Shown here piece after piece: positions 16,615 through 26,223 of a stretch of 64,000 nt of DNA (position 1 is the first letter of the stretch; each line of letters starts with the position of its first letter). The notes under the pieces were generated by a model, which was not told where the DNA came from, searched no databases, and saw only the letters and a list, made by a program, of their open reading frames with translations. The DNA comes from Kribbella pratensis (GTDB taxonomy: Bacteria; Actinomycetota; Actinomycetes; Propionibacteriales; Kribbellaceae), in assembly GCF_004365355.1 (NCBI RefSeq), contig NZ_SODP01000001.1, forward strand, positions 508,191 through 572,190, given 5' to 3'. The translations under genes and the position numbers were made by a program.

Positions 16615-17307
16615 GTGAGCACAGGCCGTCGCGCGGGGCACCGATTGACCGATGGTGCAGTCAGTCGCTGTTGGCGGGTGAGTCTGGCCGTTCGGATCGA
16701 GGTTGGACTGGGGATCCTCGCTACAGCCCCGATCGCTCTGATTTCGACCGCGATGCAAGTGGACCATCCGATCAGTGACCCGCTGACGGCGATCGTGATG
16801 TACGTGGCCCTCTGGTGGTTCGGTCTCGTACGGCCCGCGGTGTGGCTCTCACCTGACGAACTGGTTGTGCGCAATCCGCTGTGGACTCACCGGATCGCCA
16901 GAGAGAACGTCGTCTCGGCGAAGCCCGGTGCATTCGGAGCCGTGATCCGTCGGCGAGATGGTCGCCGTTGCATCGCCTGGGCCTTGCACCAGCTTGCCGT
17001 GGACGAGGGCACGGACCGCGCGGTTGGCCTGATCAACTACTGGGCGCAGACCCTGCGGCCGAGCGATCCAGGCGAGGTCCCCGAGAGCCTGCACGCGGGG
17101 ACGCCGGAAGAAGGGAGCAGTCGGCGAGTTGGCGACATCGGGGCCGCGATCGGGCTCGCTATCGCCTTCACCATTCCGGCCGTACTCCTGGCCTGGCCGA
17201 GACACCCTCCGTGGATCGACCCAGTGGCCGTCCTCGCCATGGTGATCGCCGTGGTGCCGTTCGGCATGACTCGACAACCAAGGAATGCGTTCCGACGCGA
17301 TCGCTGA
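16615..17307 (+). CDS. Membrane protein with PH-like middle domain
   Basis: Two hydrophobic helices (about residues 28-45 and 55-72) precede a soluble segment (VWLSPDELVVRNPLWTHRIARENVV...) resembling the bacterial PH-domain strand pattern. A second pair of helices follows near the C-terminus (about 173-192 and 201-215). The arrangement resembles actinobacterial PH-domain membrane proteins of unknown role. GTG at 16615 is the first start. It shows no clear operon partner. Confidence 0.6.
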   Translation: MSTGRRAGHRLTDGAVSRCWRVSLAVRIEVGLGILATAPIALISTAMQVDHPISDPLTAIVMYVALWWFGLVRPAVWLSPDELVVRNPLWTHRIARENVVSAKPGAFGAVIRRRDGRRCIAWALHQLAVDEGTDRAVGLINYWAQTLRPSDPGEVPESLHAGTPEEGSSRRVGDIGAAIGLAIAFTIPAVLLAWPRHPPWIDPVAVLAMVIAVVPFGMTRQPRNAFRRDR

Positions 17308-17589
17308 GTTCGGCAGCGACACCGCTTCAAAGCGACCGCTGATCGACGCCACGCGGACACGCTTTCGGCCGCCGGGCACACCGTCGTCCGCACGCGAAGG
17401 CAGGCTTCGAGGGGCCTCCTGGGCCGCCGCGGCTGTGTTGGCGCGGTGACGGCTCGAATTGCGCAGTGTTGGGTGGGGCTGGATGGGAACCGGGGGCGGG
17501 AAAGAGGTCGACGCCGTCGGATCGGAGTAGCCCGTGATGTTCTGCCTCGCCTGCACGCCCGGTGCCGGCGCAGCGGTCGGGGGCTGACG

Positions 17590-19410
17590 ATGGCCCCGGA
17601 GTACCCGCTGTTGGCTGGGCGTTACCGCTTGCTTGATCGGCTTGGGCGCGGTGGCATGGGGATCGTCTGGCGCGCGCGGGATGAGCTCCTGGGTCGGCCG
17701 GTTGCGGTTAAAGAAGTTCTTGTTCCGCCGGAGCTGCCCGAAGAAGAGCGGGACGTACTTCGTCGGCGGACGTTGCGCGAGGCCCGGTCGGCGGCCCGGT
17801 TGGCCCATCCGAACGTTGTCATGATGTACGACGTGGTCGAGGACGACGGCCGGCCATGGCTCGTGATGGAGCTGGTGGCGTCACGCACACTCGGGGAACT
17901 GATCCACGAGCGCGGGCGGCTGCCATGGCGGGAGGTCGCCGGCATCGGCCTCGAGGTGCTGGCGGCTCTGCAGGCCGCGCACTCGGCCGGCGTGCTTCAC
18001 CGAGACGTGAAGCCGAGCAATGTGCTTCTTGCCGACGACGGTCGGGTGGTGCTCACCGATTTCGGCATTGCCAGCCTCGAAGGTGACGCATCGCTGACTC
18101 GGTCCGGCGCGCTGGTCGGTTCGCCCGCCTTCATCGCTCCTGAACGGGTTCAAGCGCGCGGCGCAGTACCGGAGTCGGACCTGTGGTCGTTGGGTGCCAC
18201 TTTGTACACCGCCGTGGAAGGACGGTCACCGTTCGACCGGGGCTCCGCGTTCCCGACGCTGGCCGCTGCCGTCGCCGAGCCGCCCGACCCAGCTCCCCAC
18301 GCGGGACCGCTGTGGCCGGTCATCGAAGGCCTGTTGACCAAGGATCCGGCCTCGCGGATGAAGGCCGCCGAGGCGACCCGTCTGCTGCGCCTGGCAATGT
18401 GGACGCCGGACGTCGCAACATCCGCAACCGATCGATCAGCTGCACCAACTCGCGAGCCCGCGCCGTCAGTGGCTCAGCGGCCGTGGGAAGACTCCAACCG
18501 GGACAGCGGTCAGCGGACCCGCCTGCTGCCCATCGCCTCGTTCACGCCGGAGTCCGATCCGCCGGCGCAGCCGGTTCGTGTTCCACCCGCCGCCGGGAAC
18601 GATTCCAGCACAGGCGACAACGACGGCCACGGGTCACCTCCTGAGGCCGCGCCTGTCGCTGGACCGCCAAATCGGATCGTGCGAACAGTCCTCCCTGCTG
18701 CTGTCGCATGCCTCTTGGTGCTAACGGCCGTGGCGGGCTGGGCGATGATGCGGCAGTCCGGTGACTCTTCGGGCGACAAGCCTGCAGCGCAGTCGACTCA
18801 GGCCGGCCAGGCGTCGCGCAGTACGTCGACCGCCCAACGCCCACCGAGCGCCTCACCGACCGCGAACACCACCCGAACCGCGACGCCGACAAGGACCACA
18901 CGGGCTCCGACGGCAACTCCTTCGCCGTCCATCACTCCGTCGCCTTCGGCACAGCCGTCCACGCCCGTCGCGGCCGTGCCTGCCGGGTTCGAACGTCACC
19001 GCGACCCGACCGGGTTTTCCGTCGCGGTACCGAACGGGTGGACATCCGAACGAGGCAGCGGCCCGGTGTACTTCCGCGAACCCTCCGGATCAGGCCTGCT
19101 GATCATCGACCAAACCGACCGACCAAAGGCCGATCCCGTCGCCGACTGGCGCCAACAGGAGGCAGCGCGCCGCAGCGGCTACACCGACTACCACCGGATC
19201 CGAATCGAAGCAGTCAACTACTTCGACAAGGCCGCCGACTGGGAATTCACCTACGCCGCACGATCCGGGCGACAACACGTCCTAATCCGTGGCGTGGTCA
19301 CCAGCCCAAACCAGGCCTACGGAATCTACTGGTCCACACCCGACGCCCAGTGGCAGCAGAACCTCCCGGCCCTACGAACCATCCTCAAAACCTTCCAACC
19401 CGCCTCATAA
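17590..19410 (+). CDS. Transmembrane serine/threonine protein kinase (PknB-like)
   Basis: A eukaryotic-type kinase domain occupies residues 12-280: the glycine loop GRGGMG (19-24), Lys41 in AVKE, Glu64 in the C-helix, the catalytic loop HRDVKPSN with Asp139 and Asn144, and DFG with Asp157. After a ~80-residue juxtamembrane linker there is one membrane helix (about 366-386). A Ser/Thr/Pro-rich stalk and an extracellular domain of ~150 residues follow. That sensor domain contains no PASTA repeats and its FERHRDPTGFSVAVPNGW start is typical of a lipoprotein-like beta domain. ATG 17590 is chosen because the kinase fold begins directly after it. No phosphatase or FHA partner is adjacent. Confidence 0.9.
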   Translation: MAPEYPLLAGRYRLLDRLGRGGMGIVWRARDELLGRPVAVKEVLVPPELPEEERDVLRRRTLREARSAARLAHPNVVMMYDVVEDDGRPWLVMELVASRTLGELIHERGRLPWREVAGIGLEVLAALQAAHSAGVLHRDVKPSNVLLADDGRVVLTDFGIASLEGDASLTRSGALVGSPAFIAPERVQARGAVPESDLWSLGATLYTAVEGRSPFDRGSAFPTLAAAVAEPPDPAPHAGPLWPVIEGLLTKDPASRMKAAEATRLLRLAMWTPDVATSATDRSAAPTREPAPSVAQRPWEDSNRDSGQRTRLLPIASFTPESDPPAQPVRVPPAAGNDSSTGDNDGHGSPPEAAPVAGPPNRIVRTVLPAAVACLLVLTAVAGWAMMRQSGDSSGDKPAAQSTQAGQASRSTSTAQRPPSASPTANTTRTATPTRTTRAPTATPSPSITPSPSAQPSTPVAAVPAGFERHRDPTGFSVAVPNGWTSERGSGPVYFREPSGSGLLIIDQTDRPKADPVADWRQQEAARRSGYTDYHRIRIEAVNYFDKAADWEFTYAARSGRQHVLIRGVVTSPNQAYGIYWSTPDAQWQQNLPALRTILKTFQPAS

Positions 19411-19460
19411 CGCACCCGCCCTCGACCACGGCCAGATGGTCCGCTGCCATCAGGCTTAAG

Positions 19461-20096
19461 TCACCCGGCACTGGCTCGTAGGCGCAGCCAGTGCGCGTAC
19501 GACTGACAGTTGTCCATGCCCAGATCCACATCAACCGGCAAAGGCCGGGCGAACACGGCTGCGACGGCGGCATCGAGTTCGGTGCGCAGCGCAACAGTCG
19601 GGCCGGTTGCCTCGAAGCCTAGGGTCCACCAGAGCTCGCCACGAACGCTGACCTCGGTGAGTTCCACCGCGCGTCCTCGGTCGTGGCTCAGTCCCGGGAC
19701 GCGCGCCCCGGCGGTCCGTGAGAACCAGGTGATACGGCGCTTCTTGTTCACCGGCCGCCAGGTAGTCCGACTGCCGCTGACGTAGCTGGCCGGGCCATGC
19801 GGAAAGGACGACTTCTCCCAGTACTGCAGGCGTCCCAAGGCACGCCCCGCGAGATGGAGTAGCCCAGGGCTGCCGCCGTACAGCTTCACCTCCAGCGCCC
19901 GGTCGCCGCGCACTTTCACCGACAGCCCGGGCAGGTACGGATCGAGCAGGTAGGCGTCTTCCACCCATCTCACCTCGGCCGGAAAACGCTCGAACCATCC
20001 GGTCATCGCGGCCGCCAACAACCCTGGGAAGATCCACCGCACCTCCAGGCTGCGGACTCCCTCGGCGGGCGGGCTGTCTCGCCGTGACGCCGTCAT
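19461..20096 (-). CDS. Hypothetical protein, possibly CYTH/SRPBCC-like
   Basis: The protein has no membrane segment and shows alternating beta-strand character: VRSLEVRWIFPG, AYLLDPYLPGLSVKVRGDRALEVKLYGG, GPTVALRTELDAAV. The LEVKLYGG segment and acidic/basic residues inside strands resemble triphosphate-tunnel (CYTH) proteins, but the ExExK signature is not clear. It could be a novel family. A start at 20096 is preferred over 20126. No operon partner is seen. Confidence 0.5.
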   Translation of the reverse strand: MTASRRDSPPAEGVRSLEVRWIFPGLLAAAMTGWFERFPAEVRWVEDAYLLDPYLPGLSVKVRGDRALEVKLYGGSPGLLHLAGRALGRLQYWEKSSFPHGPASYVSGSRTTWRPVNKKRRITWFSRTAGARVPGLSHDRGRAVELTEVSVRGELWWTLGFEATGPTVALRTELDAAVAAVFARPLPVDVDLGMDNCQSYAHWLRLRASAG

Positions 20097-20489
20097 CGCC
20101 CTCCGATCATGACACTCTCGGCCCACTCGCTATCCGTAATCCGCTGCGTGATACGCCCATACCGCCTGGCTACCGCTCGCTCCCGTTTGTCTCCAGAATG
20201 CGCCGTGCTCCCAGTCTTTGTGATGCCGCAAGCCCCTCCCCGTTACACCATGGCAATCCAGTTCATCCGACCAAGCGGCCGCACAAACCGCAGTCAAGGG
20301 CCGCACTGTGCCCGGACTGCTAACGGCTTGCGTTGCTGACGGAGTTGCTAACAAACGGTGTGAATTGCCACGCAGGCCACGGCTCGGACGGTGGCGGTCA
20401 CGGCGGTGGTGGCCACTAGCGACGTACGAGATGTCACCGTGTGGTGGCGTCGTAGCTGCACCACACGGTGACACTGCGGGCTGCGCGGG
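20097..20489. other. Intergenic region without a recognisable gene
   Basis: About 390 bp between two minus-strand genes. GC content is lower than the surroundings and the frames present have no ribosome site. Its left end should hold the promoter of the 19461-20096 gene and its right end the terminator hairpin of the ABC operon. Confidence 0.5.
20432..20473 (-). terminator. Terminator hairpin of the ABC transporter operon
   Basis: A perfect 15-bp stem (TGTCACCGTGTGGTG at 20432-20446, complement at 20459-20473) with a 12-nt loop begins 17 bp after the permease stop codon. It lacks a U-tract. Confidence 0.65.
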
Positions 20490-21296
20490 TTAGGCGGATT
20501 TCACCTCGCGGCGGAGCAGCCGTACGAGGCCGAGGGCGAGTGGCACGACTACCCAGATGGTCCCGGCGACCGCGATGTGCGCCCAGTCGCCGCCCCGGAA
20601 CGTCTGCTGATCGAAGGCGGGTGCCATGGCGGTGTTGACGTCGAGCCAGGGAGCGGCGTTCTCGAGTGCACCTACCATCGAGAAGAGCACAGTCCACGCG
20701 ATCGGGACCACGTAGTACAGCACGATCGCGGCGGCGGTGTTCATCAGCAGCATGCCGAAGGCGAAGCCCTGGACGATGCCGATCAGTTGCACGGCGAAGA
20801 AGTCGCGAACGTTGGCGGCTCCGACGTTCCAGCTGCCGGCGCCGTCCATGAAGGCCATCCCGGCCAGGTTGCTCAGGGCTGCGATGCCGAGTGCCACGAC
20901 GACGGCAAGCAGGCCGACCAGGGTGACGGCGACCAGCTTGGCGACGGCGATACGGATCCGGCTTGGTTCGAGGGTGAAGGTGACCAGGCCGGTGCGCTGG
21001 CTCCACTCGGCAGTGACGGCGAGGATGCCGAGCACCGGGAGCAGGATGCTCTGTGGGGTTGCGGTCGCACCGACGAAGTTCACGAACGTCAACTGGTCCG
21101 GATCGGCGACGAACAGGAACACGACAATGACGGCAACCGTGATGAGGCCGATGGCGGTGAGCAACCAGAACCCGGCCCGGGTGTCGACAAGCTTGCGTAG
21201 CTCGACTCGCAGTAGGCGAGTGAACGGGACTGGCGTCACGCTCGGGTCCGGGGACGCGTCGAGGTGGAGCGGTGCTTGGTGGGTCGCGGTACTCAT
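20490..21296 (-). CDS. ABC-2 type transporter permease
   Basis: A 268-residue integral membrane protein with six hydrophobic segments after a ~40-residue cytoplasmic N-terminus (LLRVELRKLVDTRAGFWLL, the amphipathic coupling region). The family partners with a dedicated ATPase, here encoded immediately upstream with a 4-bp ATGA overlap. Together they form an exporter, probably for a lipid, peptide or drug. The transporter unit is divergent from a NarL-type two-component system, as is common for bacitracin/antibiotic-sensing modules, so it is likely controlled by it. Confidence 0.88.
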   Translation of the reverse strand: MSTATHQAPLHLDASPDPSVTPVPFTRLLRVELRKLVDTRAGFWLLTAIGLITVAVIVVFLFVADPDQLTFVNFVGATATPQSILLPVLGILAVTAEWSQRTGLVTFTLEPSRIRIAVAKLVAVTLVGLLAVVVALGIAALSNLAGMAFMDGAGSWNVGAANVRDFFAVQLIGIVQGFAFGMLLMNTAAAIVLYYVVPIAWTVLFSMVGALENAAPWLDVNTAMAPAFDQQTFRGGDWAHIAVAGTIWVVVPLALGLVRLLRREVKSA

Positions 21297-22192
21297 GCGG
21301 TGACCTTCTCTCGTGCGTCGTCAGCGGTGAGCTGCAGGAACATGTCCTCGAGTCCGGCACCGTCGGCGCCACGCAACTCGGTGACGACTACGCCGTGCCG
21401 GGCGGTGGCCGTCGCGATCTGCTCGCGGGTGGCATCCACGACGTACGCGCCGTCGGGTTCGATCTGGTAGACGTAGCCGGCGTTGTCGAGGCAGCGCGCC
21501 AAGGCGTCCGGGTCGGCGCCGCGGACCAGGGTGCCGGCGGCGTTCAGCAGTTCTGCCTTGCTGCCGTCGGCGACGATGGCACCGCGGCCGATGACGACCA
21601 GATGGTCGGCGACGACCTCGATCTCGTGCAGGAGGTGCGAGGACAGCAGGACCGTCCCGCCGCGATCCGCGAAGCTCTTGAGGAGCCCACGCATCCAGTG
21701 GATGCCGGCCGGGTCGAGTCCGTTGGCCGGTTCGTCCAGGATCAGGACCTGCGGGTCGCCGAGCAGGGCGTGTGCGATGCCGAGCCGTTGCCGCATGCCG
21801 AGGGAGTAGTTGCCGACCCGACGGTCGCCCTCGTCGCCGGACAGGCCGACGATCTCGAGCATCTCGTTCACCCGCTGGCGGCGAAGTCCCATGACGGTGG
21901 CGCCGAGGCGAAGGACCTCGCGTCCGGTGCGTCCGCTGTGCTGGGCCGAGGCGTCGAGAAGGACCCCAACGTGCCGTCCGGGATTGGGGAGCTTGGCGTA
22001 CGGGACGCCGAGGATGGTGCTGCGACCTGCGGATGGCGGGGTCAGGCCGGTCATCATCCGCATGGTGGTCGACTTGCCTGCCCCGTTGGGACCGAGGAAG
22101 CCGGTGACGGATCCGGGCTGGGCCCGGAAGGACACCCGGTCGACGGATTGGTGTGCGCCGTAGCGTTTGCTGAGTTCTTCGACTGTGATCAT
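21293..22192 (-). CDS. ABC transporter ATP-binding protein
   Basis: The nucleotide-binding subunit energises the permease encoded downstream. Walker A is GPNGAGKST (34-42), the signature is a variant SLGMR (130-134), Walker B is LILDEP (150-155) and the H-loop lies in LSSHLLHE. A C-terminal extension of ~90 residues follows, as in DrrA-like ATPases. The ATG at 22192 begins directly at the conserved MITVEELSKRYG. A longer frame reaches into the divergent kinase promoter and is rejected. Overlaps the permease by 4 bp. Confidence 0.92.
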   Translation of the reverse strand: MITVEELSKRYGAHQSVDRVSFRAQPGSVTGFLGPNGAGKSTTMRMMTGLTPPSAGRSTILGVPYAKLPNPGRHVGVLLDASAQHSGRTGREVLRLGATVMGLRRQRVNEMLEIVGLSGDEGDRRVGNYSLGMRQRLGIAHALLGDPQVLILDEPANGLDPAGIHWMRGLLKSFADRGGTVLLSSHLLHEIEVVADHLVVIGRGAIVADGSKAELLNAAGTLVRGADPDALARCLDNAGYVYQIEPDGAYVVDATREQIATATARHGVVVTELRGADGAGLEDMFLQLTADDAREKVTA

Positions 22193-22342
22193 GTGTCGAG
22201 CCTGGCCCCGGCGCGGGCCCGGCACATCAGCCGCGCAGCCAGGTCCGGAAACCACGGGACAGACCTGTGTAGCCCGCGGTAGGGGGTGGGCCTGGTCCGC
22301 GGTCCCTGCCCCGAACCGCGCGCCTCCCGTACGGTGGGGAAG

Positions 22343-23506
22343 GTGGACGCCATCCAAGTCGCGCCACCACCTCCGCTGAGCCACTGGCAGTCGACGTGGC
22401 GCTACCTCTTCGCCAGCATCACCGGCGCCGGCTTCTGGATAGCGACGTTCTACAACGCCTACGGATGGAACTTCGCTCCGTACCTGGCCCTGGATCTCGT
22501 CCTCGGCATCCTCAGCGTCGTACTGATGCGGTGGCGACGGCGCCGTCCGCTCGCGATCGCCCTTCTCGTCAGCGCCATCGGAGGTGTTTCCTCCGCCGCA
22601 TCGGGGGCTGTGGTAGTTACCGCCATGTCGTTGGCAACCCGTCGGCGGTGGCGAGAGATCGTGCCGCTGGCGGTGGTGGGAGTCGTTGCGTCCGTCGTCT
22701 ACTTCGAGACCCAGCCCGGTCAGGCGGCGTTACCGATCTCGGTGCTGTTCACGGTCGTCTTCGTGAGCGCGGTCATTGCCGCCGGCATGTACGTCGGGGC
22801 ACGCCGCGACCTCGTGGCCACACTGCGGGAACGAGCGGACCGCGCCGAACGCGAGGAGGGCTTGCGGGTCGGACAGGCGCAGGCCACCGAGCGGGCACGG
22901 ATCGCCCGTGAAATGCACGACGCACTGGCCCATCGACTCTCGCTGGTGGCGTTGCATGCGGGTGCACTGGAGTACTGCCGAAGTCTGAGCGACGCCGAGG
23001 TGTCCAAAGCGGCCGCCATCACCCGCAAGAGCGCCTACCTCGCGCTACAGGACCTGCACGCGATCCTCGGAGTACTGCGAACACTCGAAACCGATGCACC
23101 ACCGGAGCGGCCGCAACCGACGCTGGCCGACCTTCCGGCGCTGGTCCAGGAAGCGATCGGGTCCGGCACGCGAGTCCGCTTGCACAACCAGGTCGACAAC
23201 CTGGCGGGTCCGCCCGAAGCGATCGGACGCGGCGCGTACCGGATGATCCAGGAGAGCCTGACAAATGCTCGCAAACACGCACCGGACACCGCAGTCGACG
23301 TAACGCTCAGCGGTCGCCCCGGCGGGCAGCTGATGCTCGAGGTACGCAACCCGCTGCGGCTCGGCGCCACGGCGAGCGCGACACCCGGCTCTGGTCTCGG
23401 CTTGCTCGGATTGACCGAGCGCGCCGACCTGATCGGTGGCCGCCTCGAGCACATGAAGTTGAACGGAGACTTCGTGGTCCGCGCCTGGTTGCCGTGGCCG
23501 GCATGA
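22343..23506 (+). CDS. NarL-type sensor histidine kinase
   Basis: Four to five membrane helices fill residues ~20-150. A short coiled coil is followed by a HisKA_3 dimerisation domain with the phospho-acceptor His192 in IAREMHDALAHRL, and a HATPase domain with the N-box YRMIQESLTNARKHA and glycine motif PGSGLGLLGLTERA. It should phosphorylate the response regulator encoded next, whose start overlaps its stop. The start is uncertain: GTG 22343 follows a purine-rich stretch, while a start at 22286 adds 19 unconserved residues. It is divergent from the ABC exporter it probably regulates. Confidence 0.88.
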   Translation: MDAIQVAPPPPLSHWQSTWRYLFASITGAGFWIATFYNAYGWNFAPYLALDLVLGILSVVLMRWRRRRPLAIALLVSAIGGVSSAASGAVVVTAMSLATRRRWREIVPLAVVGVVASVVYFETQPGQAALPISVLFTVVFVSAVIAAGMYVGARRDLVATLRERADRAEREEGLRVGQAQATERARIAREMHDALAHRLSLVALHAGALEYCRSLSDAEVSKAAAITRKSAYLALQDLHAILGVLRTLETDAPPERPQPTLADLPALVQEAIGSGTRVRLHNQVDNLAGPPEAIGRGAYRMIQESLTNARKHAPDTAVDVTLSGRPGGQLMLEVRNPLRLGATASATPGSGLGLLGLTERADLIGGRLEHMKLNGDFVVRAWLPWPA

Positions 23507-24177
23507 ACGACCCTGCCGGACCCCCGATCCGGGTGGTGATCATCGACGACGACGCGTTGGTTCGCACGGCACTCGCGATGATCCTGCGCGACGACGCCAC
23601 CATCGAACTGGCCGGCGAAGCCGACGACGGCCAGACCGGGCTCGACCTCATCGCGCGGGCCGCGCCCGACGTGGTGTTGATGGACATCCGAATGCCACGA
23701 CTGGACGGCCTCGAGGCTCTCGCCTGGCTGATGAGCCAGCCCACGCCGCCCAAAGTGATCGTGCTGACAACGTTCGACGCCGACGACTACGTGCTTCGAG
23801 CACTGCGCGACGGAGCCAGCGGCTTCCTCCTCAAACACACCCCACCGGCGCAGATCGTCGAGGCAGTACACAAAGTCGCCGCCGGCGACCACATGCTCTC
23901 TCCCAGCGTGACCGCCCAACTGATCGCCCGGCTCGGTCACGACAATCCCGAACCCCAGCGGGTCCTCGACGCGCAGGCGCTGGCCCAGACCCTCACCGAC
24001 CGCGAACGTGAAGTGGCCATCGCGGTCGGCGAAGGCAAGGTCAACGCGCAGATCGCCGACGAGCTCTACCTGAGCATGGCCACCGTCAAAGCGCACGTCT
24101 CACGCATCATGGTCAAGCTCCAGGCCAGCAACCGCGTCCAGATCGCGAACCGGATCCACGACGCAGGCCTGCACTGA
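23503..24177 (+). CDS. NarL/LuxR-family response regulator
   Basis: An N-terminal receiver domain has the acidic pocket at Asp15-17, phospho-acceptor Asp61 in VLMDIRMP, a Thr in VLTTFD and Lys in GFLLKHTPP. The C-terminal LuxR helix-turn-helix (about 158-220) contains LTDREREVAIAVGEGKVNAQIADELYLSMATVKAHVSRIM. ATG 23503 overlaps the kinase stop (ATGA), so the pair is translationally coupled. The likely target is the divergent ABC-2 exporter. Confidence 0.93.
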   Translation: MNDPAGPPIRVVIIDDDALVRTALAMILRDDATIELAGEADDGQTGLDLIARAAPDVVLMDIRMPRLDGLEALAWLMSQPTPPKVIVLTTFDADDYVLRALRDGASGFLLKHTPPAQIVEAVHKVAAGDHMLSPSVTAQLIARLGHDNPEPQRVLDAQALAQTLTDREREVAIAVGEGKVNAQIADELYLSMATVKAHVSRIMVKLQASNRVQIANRIHDAGLH

Positions 24178-24268
24178 GGTCCATCAACGGTCCGCTGAGG
24201 TGTGGCGACAGCAGTCCTCACCATTCACTAGTCATGCGTGGGGGATTCCCACCGAGTGAGTGCCTGGA

Positions 24269-24324
24269 AGCGGCCCCTGACCCGCGCAAACGTCTTCCGG
24301 CGTTTGTGGGTGTCAGGGGCCGCT
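24269..24324. terminator. Bidirectional terminator between convergent genes
   Basis: Arms AGCGGCCCCTGAC (24269-24281) and GTCAGGGGCCGCT (24312-24324) form a perfect 13-bp stem. Inside it a second stem forms between GCAAACG and CGTTTGT. It sits between the response regulator and the convergent SRPBCC gene. Confidence 0.75.
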
Positions 24325-24340
24325 CTGCGAGCCGGAGCCG

Positions 24341-24820
24341 CTAGTCGGACGGGAGCGAGGCCTCGTACGACGTCCGGGCCGTGCCCTTGGCGTTGGGCGT
24401 TCCGCGGCCGTCGGTGATTGCCGCGACCAGGCTGGAGCCGACGTAGTGATCCCAGCCCTGGCTGCACACGTCGTAGCAGGCGAAGTGCGGGAACAGTCCG
24501 TCGTGCGTGAACCGCAGTACAGTGCCGGACTCGGTCGGGGCGACATCGAAGACGCAGCGGGTGCCGATCCATTCGTCCTCGCCCTCGAGGAAACCGAACT
24601 CGTTCTCGAGGACCAGCCACACCACCCGCTCCGAGCTGGACTCCGAGATGCGGATCCGGCTGTGGTGGACGGTGCCGTAGCGATAGTCGAACTCGTCGCC
24701 GACGTCGGCCGTCGGCCCCGTGATGCCTTCGGACCACCATGTCGTGGGACTGTGGATCGCCGCGAGTACTTGATCAGGTCCGACGGGGAGATGGAGTTCG
24801 AGGCTGTAGGAGTTCGTCAT
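24341..24820 (-). CDS. SRPBCC / AHSA1-type lipid- or ligand-binding protein
   Basis: A 159-residue START-like domain: YSLELHLPVGPDQVLAAIHSPTTWWSEGITG is the typical N-terminus of the AHSA1 (activator of Hsp90-like) family, and GTVLRFTHDGLFPHFACYDVCSQGWDHYVGSSL is the C-terminal beta-strand plus helix. Such proteins bind hydrophobic ligands. The ATG at 24820 overlaps the TGA of the MFS gene by one base (TGATG). Its gene is the last of a three-gene coupled unit. Confidence 0.85.
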   Translation of the reverse strand: MTNSYSLELHLPVGPDQVLAAIHSPTTWWSEGITGPTADVGDEFDYRYGTVHHSRIRISESSSERVVWLVLENEFGFLEGEDEWIGTRCVFDVAPTESGTVLRFTHDGLFPHFACYDVCSQGWDHYVGSSLVAAITDGRGTPNAKGTARTSYEASLPSD

Positions 24821-26223
24821 CAGGTGGCCTTGGGGTGGTTGGGTCGGATGGTTGCGAGCGCCGTCGCGGCGCCCAGGACGGCGAGGCCGGCGACGATCCA
24901 ATAGGCGTGGTGGAAGCCATCGGCCAGGTCCGAACCGGAGCCGGCCGCGGTCGCGAGCGCAGTGGCGACGAAGGCGATGCCCACCGAGCCGCCGACGTCG
25001 CGCATCGTCTCCAACAACCCGGCGGCCACGCCGGCCGCGTGCTCCGGCACTCCGGTCAGAGCCCCGATCTGCAGAGCCGGGGCAGCAAAGCCGCCTGCGG
25101 CGCCGGCAACGAGGAGTGCGGGCAGCAGGCCGCTGGCATAGTGGGCGTCCGGTCCCACCAGGCTTGCGAGGACGGCGGCCGCCGCCAGGAGCACCAGCCC
25201 GCCGACGATGAGCCTTCCGACGCCGAGGATCGGAAGCAGCTTCGTCCCGGTGAGTACTGCGGCCACGAAGGACGTCACCGTCATTGCTAGCCAGGCGAGC
25301 CCCGTGGTCGCGGACGAATACGCCAGCAATTGCTGCATCAGCAGCGAGCCGAGGAAGATGAAGGCCAGCAGGGCACCGAACAGGAAGAACGCCGTCGCCG
25401 CCGCACTCAGGACCGGCCGGCTCCGGATCTCGCGCGGGACCAAGGGCGTCGGATCACGACGCTCGAGTCCGAAGAACGTGGCCAGCAGGACGATGGCGGC
25501 CGCCAGCGGACCGATGCTCGCCGCCCCGGACCAGGAACGGGTGCTGCCCTCGGAGAGTCCGAGGACCAGCGCGAAGATGCCGGCCGAAGCGGTCACGCTG
25601 GAGGCGACTCCCCTGGACAGCCGCCCGGCTCGCTGGCGCTGGCGCGGCAGCAGCGCGAGCGCTGCGACTGCCAGCACCAGCCCGATCGGAAGGTTCACCA
25701 AGAAGACCCAGCGCCAGCCCAGTGTCTCGGTGATCACGCCGCCGGCGATGACGCCGACCGAGGCGGACATACCGGTCACGGCACCGTACAGACCGAGAGC
25801 GCGCCCCCGCGCGCCCGGGTCGGGGAAGGTGATCGCGATCGTGGCGAGCGCGGCGGGCGGGATCAACGCGGCGCCGAGCCCCTGCGCGGCGCGCGCGCCG
25901 AGCAGCATCCCCGCGTTCGTTGCCAGACCCGCCGCGGCGGACGACAACGTGAAGAGCGCCAGCCCGATGGAGAGCGCCGTACGACGGCCGAAGACGTCGC
26001 AGATCCGCCCACCGAGCAGCAGGAAGCTGCCGAGGATCAGTGCGTAGGCGACGATCACCCAGTGCAGCGTGCCGGTGCCGAACCCGAGATCGGCGCGGAT
26101 CGACGGGAGCGCGACGTTCACCACGGCCACGTCCAGCACGACGACGAACTGTGCAGCGCAGGCGAGTGCCAGGACGGCACCGCTGCGGACCCCGGTCGAC
26201 GGGGCGGTCGTGGCCGTGCTCAT
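24820..26223 (-). CDS. MFS drug exporter, DHA2 (EmrB/QacA) family
   Basis: A 467-residue major facilitator protein with 14 predicted membrane helices. The GARAAQGLGAALIPPAALATIAITFPDPGARGRALGLYGAV stretch is motif C and its surroundings, as in proton/drug antiporters of the QacA/EmrB type. GGRICDVFGRRTALS corresponds to motif A between TM2 and TM3. It probably exports a toxic compound. It overlaps the DHFR-like gene by 4 bp upstream and the SRPBCC gene by 1 bp downstream, so all three are translated as a coupled unit. Confidence 0.9.
   Translation of the reverse strand: MSTATTAPSTGVRSGAVLALACAAQFVVVLDVAVVNVALPSIRADLGFGTGTLHWVIVAYALILGSFLLLGGRICDVFGRRTALSIGLALFTLSSAAAGLATNAGMLLGARAAQGLGAALIPPAALATIAITFPDPGARGRALGLYGAVTGMSASVGVIAGGVITETLGWRWVFLVNLPIGLVLAVAALALLPRQRQRAGRLSRGVASSVTASAGIFALVLGLSEGSTRSWSGAASIGPLAAAIVLLATFFGLERRDPTPLVPREIRSRPVLSAAATAFFLFGALLAFIFLGSLLMQQLLAYSSATTGLAWLAMTVTSFVAAVLTGTKLLPILGVGRLIVGGLVLLAAAAVLASLVGPDAHYASGLLPALLVAGAAGGFAAPALQIGALTGVPEHAAGVAAGLLETMRDVGGSVGIAFVATALATAAGSGSDLADGFHHAYWIVAGLAVLGAATALATIRPNHPKAT

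Noticed and set aside
17446..17589. Upstream extension of the kinase gene
   Set aside because: The 48 extra residues are Arg/Gly-rich with no conservation, and the kinase fold begins directly at 17590.
20130..20474. A minus-strand 114-codon frame in the gap
   Set aside because: No ribosome site, no domain, and it runs through the terminator hairpin.
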